Origin: an uncultured Verrucomicrobiales bacterium
Lineage (GTDB): Bacteria; Verrucomicrobiota; Verrucomicrobiae; Limisphaerales; CANJSG01
Length of the DNA: 7,878 nt
Direction of reading: 5' to 3'
NCBI GenBank assembly: GCA_946480965.1
Contig: CAMLMI010000215.1
Coordinates: 1 to 7,878 of the forward strand
The position numbers were made by a program, and so were the translations under genes. The notes beneath the pieces were generated by a model. It was not told where the DNA came from. It saw nothing but the letters and a program-made list of their open reading frames with translations, and did not search any database. This document shows positions 1 through 6,224 of the stretch, in pieces. How positions within the stretch are numbered: position 1 is the stretch's first letter; every line of letters begins with the position of its first letter.

Positions 1-1
1 C

Positions 2-328
2 CGCCGAGGACAATCCCTCTCGCAGCCGATGATCGTAGCGCGCGCGGCGTTGCCCACCGCGATGGAGGGAGAACTGCTCGTGGACGGAGTCGCCACCGAC
101 GGGCGACTGGGCCGCGCGGAAGCGACGGCTTGGAGCGATTGGCGCGGTCCCCGGCTCTCGCCGAAACGGCTGTTCGGCGAAGCGCTCGTCGCTTCGGCCG
201 CGTGGCAAACCGTGCTGGCTTGCGACGCGATCCAGCAGGGCCGGCATCCCGCCGCCCGACTCAGCGTGGCCGGACCGAACGAACAGGCCTTCGCCGCGCG
301 GATCGTTTCGAGGCGGGACGAAGCCTGA
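2..328 (+). CDS. Beta-ketoacyl synthase-like protein, C-terminal fragment
   Basis: The reading frame is open from base 2 to a TGA at 326-328 and gives 108 residues; the start lies outside the window. The segment FGEALVASAAWQTVLACDAI, followed by GRHPA and then a GPNEQAF stretch, resembles the end of the thiolase fold in beta-ketoacyl-ACP synthases, where a conserved GE..AS helix precedes the last strands. Such enzymes condense acyl-ACP with malonyl-ACP in fatty acid, aryl-polyene or polyketide synthesis. The Cys-His-His active site would lie mostly upstream, so catalytic competence cannot be judged here. An internal ATG at 29 is in frame, but it gives only a 99-residue piece that starts inside the fold, so I treat the gene as truncated by the window edge. 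No related biosynthetic gene follows; the next gene is an ABC-F ATPase 142 bases on. Family assignment is moderate and the specific pathway is unknown. Confidence 0.55.
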   Translation, partial: RRGQSLSQPMIVARAALPTAMEGELLVDGVATDGRLGRAEATAWSDWRGPRLSPKRLFGEALVASAAWQTVLACDAIQQGRHPAARLSVAGPNEQAFAARIVSRRDEA

Positions 329-413
329 GCGTTCCTGACCGTTCGTCTGTTCTTCGGGCGACCCCCGCCGGCAACCTTTCTCCCCGTTCCGCCGCTTCCA
401 TTCACCGAGGGGC

Positions 414-441
414 TTCCCCTGTCGCCGATTCCCGCTATGAT
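414..441 (+). promoter_or_regulatory. Possible sigma-70-type promoter of the ABC-F gene
   Basis: TATGAT at 436-441 differs from the -10 consensus by one base and sits 29 bases before the ATG at 471. The best -35 partner is weak: TTCCCC at 414-419, with a 16-bp spacer. Transcription would begin near base 448, at the edge of the palindrome described next, giving a leader of only about 23 bases. Only the -10 box is persuasive. Confidence 0.3.
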
Positions 442-447
442 TGCCGC

Positions 448-461
448 TCGGCCCGGGCCGA
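448..461. promoter_or_regulatory. 14-bp perfect palindrome between -10 box and start codon
   Basis: TCGGCCCGGGCCGA at 448-461 is a perfect 14-bp palindrome with a SmaI-like CCCGGG core. It lies between the TATGAT box and the start codon at 471, overlapping the predicted transcription start. A dimeric repressor could bind there, or it could form a very short GC hairpin in the leader. In this GC-rich genome a chance palindrome is possible, so the regulatory reading is inference from position alone. Confidence 0.3.
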
Positions 462-470
462 ACCTTTTCC

Positions 471-2081
471 ATGCTTACGATTCGTGATCTGAAGATGTCC
501 GTGGGTGGCCGCACCCTGTTCGAGAACGCCGCCATGACGATCAACTACGGGGATCGCGTGGCGCTCGTCGGTCCCAACGGCGCCGGCAAGTCCACCCTGT
601 TCTCCATCATCCTCAAGGCGAACAAGCCCGACGAGGGAGTCGTGGAGCGCGACGCGTGGACGATGGTCGGCTTCCTCCCGCAGGAGGCCGAGGCCGTGGG
701 CGACGAGACCGTGCTGGACGTCGCCACGGGCCGCGCCGGGGAACTGCCGCGTCTCGAAGCCAGGCTCAAGGAGCTCGAAGCCGCCGGGGACGTGGAGTCG
801 CCGGAATACATGGAGACCACGGCCAAGCACGACGCGTTGAACGACCCGCAGGTGGAGGCCAAGGCCAAGAAGCTCCTCGCCGGTCTCGGCTACAAGGAAG
901 CGGCCTTCGACCGGCCCGCCCGGGAAATGAGCGGCGGCTGGGTCATGCGCGCGCACCTCGCCCGCCTGCTGGTGATGGAGCCCGATCTGCTGCTATTGGA
1001 CGAGCCCACGAACCACCTGGACCTGCTCTCGCTGCTCTGGCTCCAGAACTACCTGAAGACCTACTCCGGCGCGCTGTTGCTGATCTCCCACGACCGCCAG
1101 TTCATGGACGAGCTGATCACGCAGGTCTATGAGATCGCGGACAAGAAACTCGTCTCCTACTCCGGCAACTACGCCGACTATCTGCGCCAGCGCGAGGAGC
1201 GCTACGAACAGCAGCTCGCCGCCTACAAGAACCAGCAGAAAGAGATCCAGGCGCTGCAGGAATTCGCCGACCGGTTCCGCTCCGTCGCGTCGAAGGCCGC
1301 GCAGGCCATGAGCAAGCTCAAGCAGATCGAGCGCATGGACCTGATCGAGAAGCCCACCCCGCCGAAGAAGCCGTTCCGCTTCCAGATCCCCACGCCGCCG
1401 CGCATCGGCCAGCGCGCGATCATCCTGGAGGGAATCCACATGGCCTACGGCGCGCACAAGGTCTATGCCGGGCTCGACCTCATCGTGGAGCGCGACGAAC
1501 GCACCGTGCTCGTCGGCCCCAACGGGGCGGGCAAATCCACGCTGCTCAAGATCCTCGCGGGCGAGGTGGAGTTCCAGCAGGGCAAACGCCAGCTCGGCCA
1601 CAACACCAAGGTCGGCTACTTCAGCCAGCACCGCAGCGCGTCGCTCGACCCGAACAACTCCGTGCTCGACGAGGTGATGGCCAGCGCGCCCGCGCTGCGC
1701 GAGGACGAGGCCCGGGGCATCCTCGGCTCCTTCATGTTCCGCAAGGAGGAGATCTACAAGAAGACCGCCGTGCTGAGCGGCGGCGAGAAGACGCGGCTGA
1801 ACCTGGTGAAGTTCCTCGTCGATCCGCCGAACCTCCTGCTGATGGACGAGCCCACGACGCACCTCGACATCATGACGGTCGAGTCGCTCACGCTCGCGCT
1901 GGAACACTACGAGGGCACTCTGGTCTTCATCTCCCACGACGTGCATTTCATCCGCCGCTTGGCGAACAAGGTCCTGCACGTGAACAACGGCCAGGTGCGC
2001 GCCTACCCCGGCGGCTACGACTACTTCCTGGAGAAGACCGAAGCCGGCCAGGACGCCCGTGCGGCGCTGACGGCGAAGTAG
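471..2081 (+). CDS. ABC-F family ATPase (YbiT/Uup/EttA-like), ribosome-associated
   Basis: This is a soluble duplicated ATP-binding cassette protein of 536 residues with no membrane domain. Domain 1 has Walker A GPNGAGKS at 34-41, signature MSGGW at 153-157, Walker B LLLLDEPTNHLD at 173-184 and the H-loop SHD at 206-208. A charged helical linker (about 238-290, with REERYEQQ and KQIERM) matches the inter-domain linker that reaches the peptidyl-transferase region in ABC-F proteins. Domain 2 repeats the set: GPNGAGKS 349-356, LSGGEKTRL 435-443, LLLMDEPTTHLD 455-466, SHD 488-490. Both Walker B glutamates are present, so both sites should hydrolyse ATP. The family acts on stalled or initiating ribosomes. 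The length matches YbiT-like members, and there is no Uup-type C-terminal coiled-coil tail. I chose ATG 471 because an upstream in-frame TTG at 441 adds only ten unconserved residues. There is no Shine-Dalgarno sequence before 471. Family assignment is secure; the exact subfamily is not. Confidence 0.93.
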   Translation: MLTIRDLKMSVGGRTLFENAAMTINYGDRVALVGPNGAGKSTLFSIILKANKPDEGVVERDAWTMVGFLPQEAEAVGDETVLDVATGRAGELPRLEARLKELEAAGDVESPEYMETTAKHDALNDPQVEAKAKKLLAGLGYKEAAFDRPAREMSGGWVMRAHLARLLVMEPDLLLLDEPTNHLDLLSLLWLQNYLKTYSGALLLISHDRQFMDELITQVYEIADKKLVSYSGNYADYLRQREERYEQQLAAYKNQQKEIQALQEFADRFRSVASKAAQAMSKLKQIERMDLIEKPTPPKKPFRFQIPTPPRIGQRAIILEGIHMAYGAHKVYAGLDLIVERDERTVLVGPNGAGKSTLLKILAGEVEFQQGKRQLGHNTKVGYFSQHRSASLDPNNSVLDEVMASAPALREDEARGILGSFMFRKEEIYKKTAVLSGGEKTRLNLVKFLVDPPNLLLMDEPTTHLDIMTVESLTLALEHYEGTLVFISHDVHFIRRLANKVLHVNNGQVRAYPGGYDYFLEKTEAGQDARAALTAK

Positions 2082-2103
2082 GAGAGGCACGGAGGGTAGC
2101 TGC

Positions 2104-2131
2104 GCTCAGATCACAGGCAATGATCTGGAGC
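2104..2131 (+). terminator. Stem-loop just after the ABC-F gene
   Basis: GCTCAGATCA at 2104-2113 pairs with TGATCTGGAGC at 2121-2131 (ten pairs with one bulged G) around the 7-base loop CAGGCAA, starting 22 bases past the stop codon. Position fits a transcription end for the ABC-F gene, but no T-run follows, so intrinsic termination is uncertain. Confidence 0.35.
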
Positions 2132-2179
2132 ACCAACCCTGCTGCCGGAATGGGAGCCCCGGAATACCGCGTTGGGCGA

Positions 2180-2204
2180 AACCGGTCGCAGTTTGAGACC
2201 GGTT
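2180..2204. repeat. 8-bp perfect inverted repeat, 9-base loop
   Basis: AACCGGTC at 2180-2187 and GACCGGTT at 2197-2204 are perfect reverse complements around the loop GCAGTTTGA. The half-sites each contain the palindrome ACCGGT, so the motif is also a direct repeat of ACCGGT with 15-base spacing. No T-run follows on either strand. It could be an operator, a second stem-loop between convergent genes, or a relic of a mobile element end; nothing decides between these. Confidence 0.5.
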
Positions 2205-2273
2205 GCCTCGAACACTTTCCGGCTGTTTGGGTTGTCTTCTTCCATGCTCAACAGGTCCGTTCAAAAGTGCGAT

Positions 2274-2308
2274 ATTTCGATGTGCGCCCTTGAGGTGCAC
2301 AGCGAAAT
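2274..2308. repeat. 12-bp inverted repeat with one mismatch
   Basis: ATTTCGATGTGC at 2274-2285 and GCACAGCGAAAT at 2297-2308 pair at 11 of 12 positions around an 11-base loop (2286-2296). It is long enough to form a stable hairpin in RNA or a cruciform in DNA. It lies just beyond the end of the GNAT pseudogene on the minus strand, so it could be that gene's former terminator. No clear T-run follows in that direction. Confidence 0.5.
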
Positions 2309-2335
2309 CGGGCCAGTTGCCACCAAAGAAAACCG

Positions 2336-2622
2336 TCAAGAGCGCCTCGTCGCTCGCGTTAGGGCGTCCACCAGACCGGCCCCTTTGAACGCCAAGTCTC
2401 GGGCCAGTCGGCCGATCAACGTCGCGGGAATCCGGAGATAACGCGGCAGTTTCTTGGCCAGCTCAACGGCTGGCTTCTCCAGCTGGGATCGATGTCGCCG
2501 AAAGCGTGGCAGAACCCGGCGATCCGGTCTGGATCGTCCTTGGGCACCAGCACAGAGCGGGCAAGGGCTTCGTGCTTTGATCCCCCTTCCGGGCTCGGTT
2601 CCGCAGATTCGCAGTTGAATTC
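2336..2622 (-). pseudogene. GNAT N-acetyltransferase relic, frameshifted twice
   Basis: Reading the minus strand, pieces of one acetyltransferase appear in three frames in the correct order. Frame A (2622 down to 2512) has FNCES, then LARSVLVPKDDPDRIAGF. Frame B (2507 down to 2475) has TLSATSIPAGE. Frame C (2479 down to 2336) has ELAKKLPRY, IPATLIGRLARDLAFKG and VDAL, ending at a TGA at 2336-2338. Each shift equals one extra base or two lost. The order matches GNAT proteins of the 'F-DCG ... DPDRILGYYTLSATSI ... ELAKKLPRYP ... LLGRLAVD..F.G.GLG..LL.DAL' type, many of them related to TacT/AtaT acyltransferase toxins. The acetyl-CoA-binding loop is degraded (GAG where the family has GxG followed by LG), and the last 50-60 residues, including the AFYRRYGF-like motif, are missing. 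No DUF1778-type antitoxin was recognisable upstream. Product surely inactive; toxin ancestry is inferred. Confidence 0.75.
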
Positions 2623-2654
2623 ATTTTAGCGGTGAACCGAAAAGGTAAGCAGTT

Positions 2655-2675
2655 GGACTTTCAGTTCGAAAGTCC
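2655..2675. repeat. 8-bp perfect hairpin with 5-base loop
   Basis: GGACTTTC at 2655-2662 and GAAAGTCC at 2668-2675 are perfect reverse complements around AGTTC. It lies about 30 bases upstream of the GNAT relic on the minus strand, where a promoter-proximal operator would be expected; it may alternatively be a dispersed palindromic repeat unit. No T-run follows on either strand, so a terminator role is unlikely. Confidence 0.55.
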
Positions 2676-2719
2676 GCCGGATGGGCTATGGCTACTCCTG
2701 CCCTTGGGCGGCCACGCTA

Positions 2720-2817
2720 AGTGTGGGGACGAAATAGGGCTGCACATGAGACACACATGAGTTCAGGAGGATTCTCACGTTCCCCACACTGCATATCCAT
2801 CCGATCAAATGCAGCCC
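2720..2817. repeat. Two interleaved perfect inverted repeats (pseudoknot-like)
   Basis: AGTGTGGGGA at 2720-2729 pairs perfectly with TCCCCACACT at 2781-2790. GGGCTGCA at 2737-2744 pairs perfectly with TGCAGCCC at 2810-2817. The second left arm lies inside the first repeat and the second right arm lies outside it, which is pseudoknot topology in RNA. An inner 7-pair stem with one mismatch is also possible between ACATGAG (2755-2761) and CTCACGT (2774-2780), directly abutting the first right arm, with AGGAGG (2765-2770) in its loop. No start codon follows that AGGAGG at a usable distance. The element could be a structured RNA, the 3' region of the Schlafen-like transcript, or a DNA recombination site. 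Confidence 0.5.
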
Positions 2818-2877
2818 ACTACAGATTGTGGCACGCTGTTCGATGCCACCTACGTGTTGCACATGACCTGCACATGA
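2741..2877 (+). repeat. Two pairs of TGCACATGA-like direct repeats, 11-bp offset
   Basis: CACATGA occurs four times at 2743-2749, 2754-2760, 2860-2866 and 2871-2877. In both pairs the copies are offset by exactly 11 bp, one helical turn, and the pairs are 117 bp apart. Three copies extend to the 9-mer TGCACATGA (2741, 2858, 2869). The right-hand pair starts 14 bases past the stop of the Schlafen-like gene on its strand. Same-face spacing is what a cooperatively binding protein or a recombinase arm site would use. No protein partner is identifiable. Confidence 0.6.
2828..2849. repeat. Short hairpin 3' of the Schlafen-like gene
   Basis: GTGGCA at 2828-2833 and TGCCAC at 2844-2849 pair perfectly around a 10-base loop. 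It lies about 42 bases past the stop of the minus-strand Schlafen-like gene, between the two pairs of CACATGA repeats. There is no T-run after it on the minus strand, so it is only a weak terminator candidate. Confidence 0.3.
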
Positions 2878-2890
2878 ACCGCACAGAGGC

Positions 2891-4357
2891 CTAGGCCCAG
2901 AACGGGAGATACTTTGCGTGCTTTCGGGATTTGTTCGTCGGATCTGCCGGTTTTACCCGCTCGTTCCGAATGGCTTCCGCGATGATTCTGGACGCGATCG
3001 GATAGTTGGAATCAGCAATTGAAAGCCGTTTTCTGAGAGAAGTATTGGTCATTTGGCGACCAGAAACATACTCCAGACAAGAATGCAGGTAGCATGCTCG
3101 TATCCGTTCTTCCGCATTCATGTCGGACAACATTTTGTGGGCAAACATGGTTGTTCGAGTGTGCCCATCAACTACCCGAAAATCAGGGGCGGGTAGTTGG
3201 TAGACTTCGATCTCGAAAACCACCTTATCGATTCCGCTTCCGACTTCTTCGCACAGTCCCAACCTGCGAAGCATGGATGCGATGTCTTCATTCCTCGATC
3301 TGGGTGGGGCATCAAGGAACCGAAGAGGATCAACCAGAGGTTCCCCTGGGTTGGTGACCTCGATTCGGTCGCTGAATAGCTCGATCAACGGACCTTCGCC
3401 CCTTGGGTGGAAATCTTGATGGATCAACGCGTTCGCGATCACTTCGCGCACGGCCAACTCGGGATACATGGGCACTTCCCGCCGTAGAGCCTGTCCGAGG
3501 ATTTCGTTCTTGGGCAGCCGTGGATTTAGGTAGGCCAGTAGGTCTCGAAATCCGACTGCATACCCTTTGGTTTCCTGATGTTCCCGGATCCGGCGAACGC
3601 GATTTACGCCATCATACTCAATAACCCGGGCTGCTTTCCGACCCAAGCGGTCAAAGTCAGTGAGCCGCCTCGCAAACAGAAGACCGCCGAGCTTCGTGAT
3701 TCCGAACACATCAGCACCATCACAAACAACCAAACGTTCAGACACCAAGCGATCCAAGATTGCTTGTCGGTTCGCTGGTAGCGGTTGACGGGACAAATCA
3801 AAGAAACCCGGATAGTCGAGTAACTGAAGCACCTCATCACCCGAAAGTTCGGCCTTGGCGATGCCTTCTTCGAAACAAGTGCCCGATGTGGCAGTCCAGA
3901 GGGCTCGTTCTTTTTCCGGAAAGTCCCGGAGCTTCTTTTTGTAGGACCCAACCCGGATGAACGCTGTATCTTTCCAACGAACCGGCTGAGAGCGGGCGGG
4001 TTGAATTTCAAATAAAACGACGGGCAATGCGTCGACGAAGCCTTCAGTGATTTGGAAATCAGTATGTGGGGTCAAAAGGAGCTCAAGCCAGCATCGTAGT
4101 TCCTGGTTTCCCACTTTTGCCCGATGCGGGCGAAAACTCGTCCCAACTACATCAAGAGTTCCATCTTTGATTCCCCAAACCAGAAACGCGGACGACTGCC
4201 CTAAAAGCGCTGCTGAGTTGGCGAGGGCGGACAAATACTCTCCGATCTCCTCAGGGCGCTCGTCGTTCTGCTTGAACTCCAGCCATTCAGTCTCTCGACC
4301 CAACTCCAACAATGACCGAATCTTGCTCTGGAAAGCAGTCGAATCTGTCGCGCTCAC
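2891..4357 (-). CDS. Schlafen/AlbA_2 domain protein with HATPase_c_4 domain
   Basis: The protein has 488 residues from the GTG at 4357. An AlbA_2 (Schlafen core) domain spans about 20-140, with ETEWLEFK at 22-29 and FLVWGIKDGT at 58-67. A middle winged-helix-like part (about 170-235, LSGDEVLQLLDYPG) follows. A GHKL-type HATPase_c_4 domain has its N-box VREVIANALIHQDFH at 303-317, DRIEVTNPGEP at 330-340 and the glycine motif EEVGSGIDKV at 370-379. The tail (415-488) is basic and helical. E22, E27 and D65 have the same spacing as the acidic triad of mammalian SLFN13, so RNA cleavage is possible but unproven; many bacterial relatives are annotated as regulators. Open frame continues to an ATG at 4513, but those residues overlap ilvD and look unconserved. 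No clear Shine-Dalgarno precedes the GTG. The gene is lower in G+C than its neighbours, suggesting transfer. It follows ilvD by 47 bases on the same strand and may be co-transcribed. A 10-bp palindrome (2888-2897) straddles its stop. Confidence 0.85.
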   Translation of the reverse strand: MSATDSTAFQSKIRSLLELGRETEWLEFKQNDERPEEIGEYLSALANSAALLGQSSAFLVWGIKDGTLDVVGTSFRPHRAKVGNQELRCWLELLLTPHTDFQITEGFVDALPVVLFEIQPARSQPVRWKDTAFIRVGSYKKKLRDFPEKERALWTATSGTCFEEGIAKAELSGDEVLQLLDYPGFFDLSRQPLPANRQAILDRLVSERLVVCDGADVFGITKLGGLLFARRLTDFDRLGRKAARVIEYDGVNRVRRIREHQETKGYAVGFRDLLAYLNPRLPKNEILGQALRREVPMYPELAVREVIANALIHQDFHPRGEGPLIELFSDRIEVTNPGEPLVDPLRFLDAPPRSRNEDIASMLRRLGLCEEVGSGIDKVVFEIEVYQLPAPDFRVVDGHTRTTMFAHKMLSDMNAEERIRACYLHSCLEYVSGRQMTNTSLRKRLSIADSNYPIASRIIAEAIRNERVKPADPTNKSRKHAKYLPFWA

Positions 4358-4385
4358 CTTGAAATTGGTCTGTTTTGAACTGGGC

Positions 4386-4408
4386 CTGAGTTGGGTGGGC
4401 CGACTCAG
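4386..4408 (-). terminator. Weak hairpin at the ilvD stop codon
   Basis: CTGAGT at 4386-4391 and ACTCAG at 4403-4408 pair perfectly around an 11-base loop, overlapping the ilvD stop and lying in the short gap before the Schlafen-like gene. It is only six pairs and has no T-run, so it may slow but probably does not end transcription. It could also be chance. Confidence 0.2.
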
Positions 4409-6168
4409 AGCTTCAAGTTCGCATCGGTCACGGCACCTTCGGAGGCGCTGGTGACGAGGTGGGCATACTTGGCCAGGAGTCCGGCGGTGTAGCGGGGCTT
4501 CATGCCTTTCCACGCTTTGCGGCGCTGCTTCAGCTCGGTGGCGGAGACCTTGAGGGTCAGTTCGCGCTTCTCGGCGTCGATGATGATGCCGTCGCCGTTC
4601 TTCACCAACGCGAGCGGGCCGCCGACGTAGGCTTCGGGCGTGACGTGGCCGACGACGAAGCCGTGGCTGCCGCCGCTAAAGCGTCCGTCGGTGAGCAGCG
4701 CGACGTCCTTGCCGAGGCCCTTGCCCATGATGGCGCTGGTGGGCGCGAGCATCTCGCGCATGCCGGGGCCGCCCTTGGGACCTTCGCCGCGGATGACGAT
4801 GACGTGGCCGGCTTTGACCGTGCCGTTGAGGATGGCCTTGAGCGCCTTCTCTTCGCCTTCGAAGACGATGGCCTTGCCTTCGAAGCGGGCGCCTTCCTTG
4901 CCGGTGATCTTGCCCACGGCGCCTTCGGGCGCGAGGTTGCCGTAGAAGATGACGAGGTGGCTGTCCTTCTTGATGGGGTTGTCGAGCGGGCGGATGATCT
5001 GCTGGCCGGTCGGGTAGGGTTTCACGTTGGCCAACGTCTCGGCCATGGTTTCGCCGGTGACGGTGAGGCAATCGCCGTGGAGCAGGCCGGCGTCGAGCAG
5101 CGTCTTCATGAGTGGACGGATGCCGCCGATGGCGACAAGCGCGCTCATGCTGTATTTGCCGCTGGGCTTGAGGTCGGCCAGGAGGGGCACGCGTTTCCCG
5201 ATGCGGGTGAAGTCGTCGATGGTGAGCTTCACGCCGGCGGCGCGGGCGATGGCGAGGAGATGGAGAACGGCGTTGGTGGAGCCACCGAGCGCGATGACGA
5301 CGGTGATCGAGTTCTCGAACGCCTTTTTCGTTAGGATGTCGCGCGGGCAGAGGCCGGCCTTGATCATGTTGACGACGCATTCGCCGGCGCGTCGGGAGTC
5401 GTCCTTCTTGGCCTTGGAAACGGCGTTCTGCGCGGAGCTGTTCGGCAGGCTCATGCCAAGGGCCTCGATGGCGGAGGCCATGGTGTTGGCCGTATACATG
5501 CCACCGCAAGAACCGGGTCCGGGAATGGCGCAGGATTCGACCGCGTGCAGCTCTTCGTCGGTGAGCTTGCCGGCGGCGTGCTGGCCGACGGCTTCAAAGA
5601 CGGAGACGACGTCGAGTTCCTTGCCCTTGGGCAGCGAACCGGCCGGAGGATTGGTCAAGCACCCGGGGAGAATGGTGCCGCCATAAACGAAGACGGCGGG
5701 GCGGTTCATGCGGGCGATGGCCATCATGGCGCCGGGCATGTTCTTGTCGCATCCACCGATGGCGACGAATCCGTCCATGCCGCCGCAACCGACGACGGTT
5801 TCAATGGAGTCGGCGATGACCTCGCGGGAGACGAGGGAATACTTCATGCCCTCGTTGCCGTTGGAGATGCCGTCGGAAACGCTGATGGTGTTGAAGATAA
5901 TCGCCTTGCCCCCGCCGGCGTTCGCGCCCTTCTCGGCTTCGAGCGCGAGCTTGTCGATGTGCATGTTACAGGGCGTGACGTTGGCCCACGTGGAGGCGAC
6001 GCCGATGAGGGGCTTCTTGAAGTCCTCGGCGGTGAAGCCGACGGGATAGAGCATGGCGCGAGCGGCGGCGCGGTTCGGTCCGTCGAGGAGCGGGCCGGAG
6101 AACGGGCGAAGCGGATCGGTTCCGATCTGGTCGTTGCGGCCGGGCACGGGAGCAAAGGGCTTTTTCAT
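4405..6168 (-). CDS. ilvD: Dihydroxy-acid dehydratase
   Basis: IlvD converts 2,3-dihydroxy-isovalerate and 2,3-dihydroxy-3-methylvalerate to the 2-keto acids, the common step before valine, leucine and isoleucine; it is a cytosolic iron-sulfur enzyme. The 587 residues fit the family (about 560-620). The three cluster cysteines are visible: C67 in TPCN, C140 in GGCDKNMPG and C221 in [12 protein letters not shown], the pattern of the [2Fe-2S] type. Other family blocks are ISVSDGIS (95-102), [14 protein letters not shown] (295-308), [12 protein letters not shown] (463-474) and [11 protein letters not shown] (494-504). One block differs from what I expect: [11 protein letters not shown] at 102-112, where most enzymes read (S/T)MGTEGM. 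The start ATG 6168 follows no recognisable Shine-Dalgarno sequence. No other ilv or leu gene is in the window, and no leader peptide or attenuator was found in the 152 bases upstream. Sugar-acid dehydratases are the alternative, but the overall match favours IlvD. Confidence 0.96.
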   Translation of the reverse strand: MKKPFAPVPGRNDQIGTDPLRPFSGPLLDGPNRAAARAMLYPVGFTAEDFKKPLIGVASTWANVTPCNMHIDKLALEAEKGANAGGGKAIIFNTISVSDGISNGNEGMKYSLVSREVIADSIETVVGCGGMDGFVAIGGCDKNMPGAMMAIARMNRPAVFVYGGTILPGCLTNPPAGSLPKGKELDVVSVFEAVGQHAAGKLTDEELHAVESCAIPGPGSCGGMYTANTMASAIEALGMSLPNSSAQNAVSKAKKDDSRRAGECVVNMIKAGLCPRDILTKKAFENSITVVIALGGSTNAVLHLLAIARAAGVKLTIDDFTRIGKRVPLLADLKPSGKYSMSALVAIGGIRPLMKTLLDAGLLHGDCLTVTGETMAETLANVKPYPTGQQIIRPLDNPIKKDSHLVIFYGNLAPEGAVGKITGKEGARFEGKAIVFEGEEKALKAILNGTVKAGHVIVIRGEGPKGGPGMREMLAPTSAIMGKGLGKDVALLTDGRFSGGSHGFVVGHVTPEAYVGGPLALVKNGDGIIIDAEKRELTLKVSATELKQRRKAWKGMKPRYTAGLLAKYAHLVTSASEGAVTDANLKL

Positions 6169-6224
6169 GAGCGGCAGAGAGCGTGGACTGGAGTTTGGAG
6201 GAAAAACAAGTGCGGGACCACTGG

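Larger units (their letters stand above)
2082..2890. other. Gene-poor, repeat-rich accessory stretch
   Basis: About 800 bases separate the convergent ABC-F and Schlafen-like genes, with no intact gene that I can support. It holds a stem-loop after the ABC-F stop, two further perfect or near-perfect inverted repeats at 2180-2204 and 2274-2308, a GNAT pseudogene (2336-2622, minus strand), a hairpin at 2655-2675, interleaved inverted repeats at 2720-2817 and paired direct repeats at 2741-2877. Short open frames exist on both strands (up to 89 codons) but show no recognisable family and no ribosome site. The mix of gene decay and palindromes is what one expects at a site of past insertion and deletion. 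Confidence 0.7.

Noticed and set aside
993..2090. 365-codon minus-strand open frame opposite the ABC-F gene
   Set aside because: Low-complexity Leu/Val/Gly/Asp/Arg composition typical of antisense frames; the plus strand holds both full ABC cassettes.
2106..2339. 77-codon minus-strand frame and overlapping 89-codon plus-strand frame in the gap after the ABC-F gene
   Set aside because: Neither shows a recognisable family, ribosome site or conserved pattern; the minus frame starts inside the decayed end of the GNAT relic.
2359..2365. GTTAGGG as a possible integron attC core site
   Set aside because: The last base does not fit GTTRRRY, no matching RYYYAAC partner is spaced suitably, and the bases encode part of the GNAT relic.
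2741..2877. CRISPR array
   Set aside because: Repeats are 7-9 bp, only four copies, with no regular spacers and no cas genes nearby.
2888..2897. GGCCTAGGCC palindrome over the stop of the Schlafen-like gene
   Set aside because: Ten bases with no loop cannot fold as a hairpin and it is readily explained by chance; kept only as a remark in the gene entry.
4358..4513. N-terminal extension of the Schlafen-like protein to the ATG at 4513
   Set aside because: The extra 52 residues overlap the ilvD 3' end, are Arg/His-rich like an out-of-frame read of ilvD, and do not resemble the family's N-terminus.
4459..5334. 291-codon plus-strand open frame opposite ilvD
   Set aside because: It is the antisense shadow of a high-GC gene with strong third-position bias; composition is Gly/Ala/Asp-rich without any motif, while the minus strand gives a textbook IlvD.
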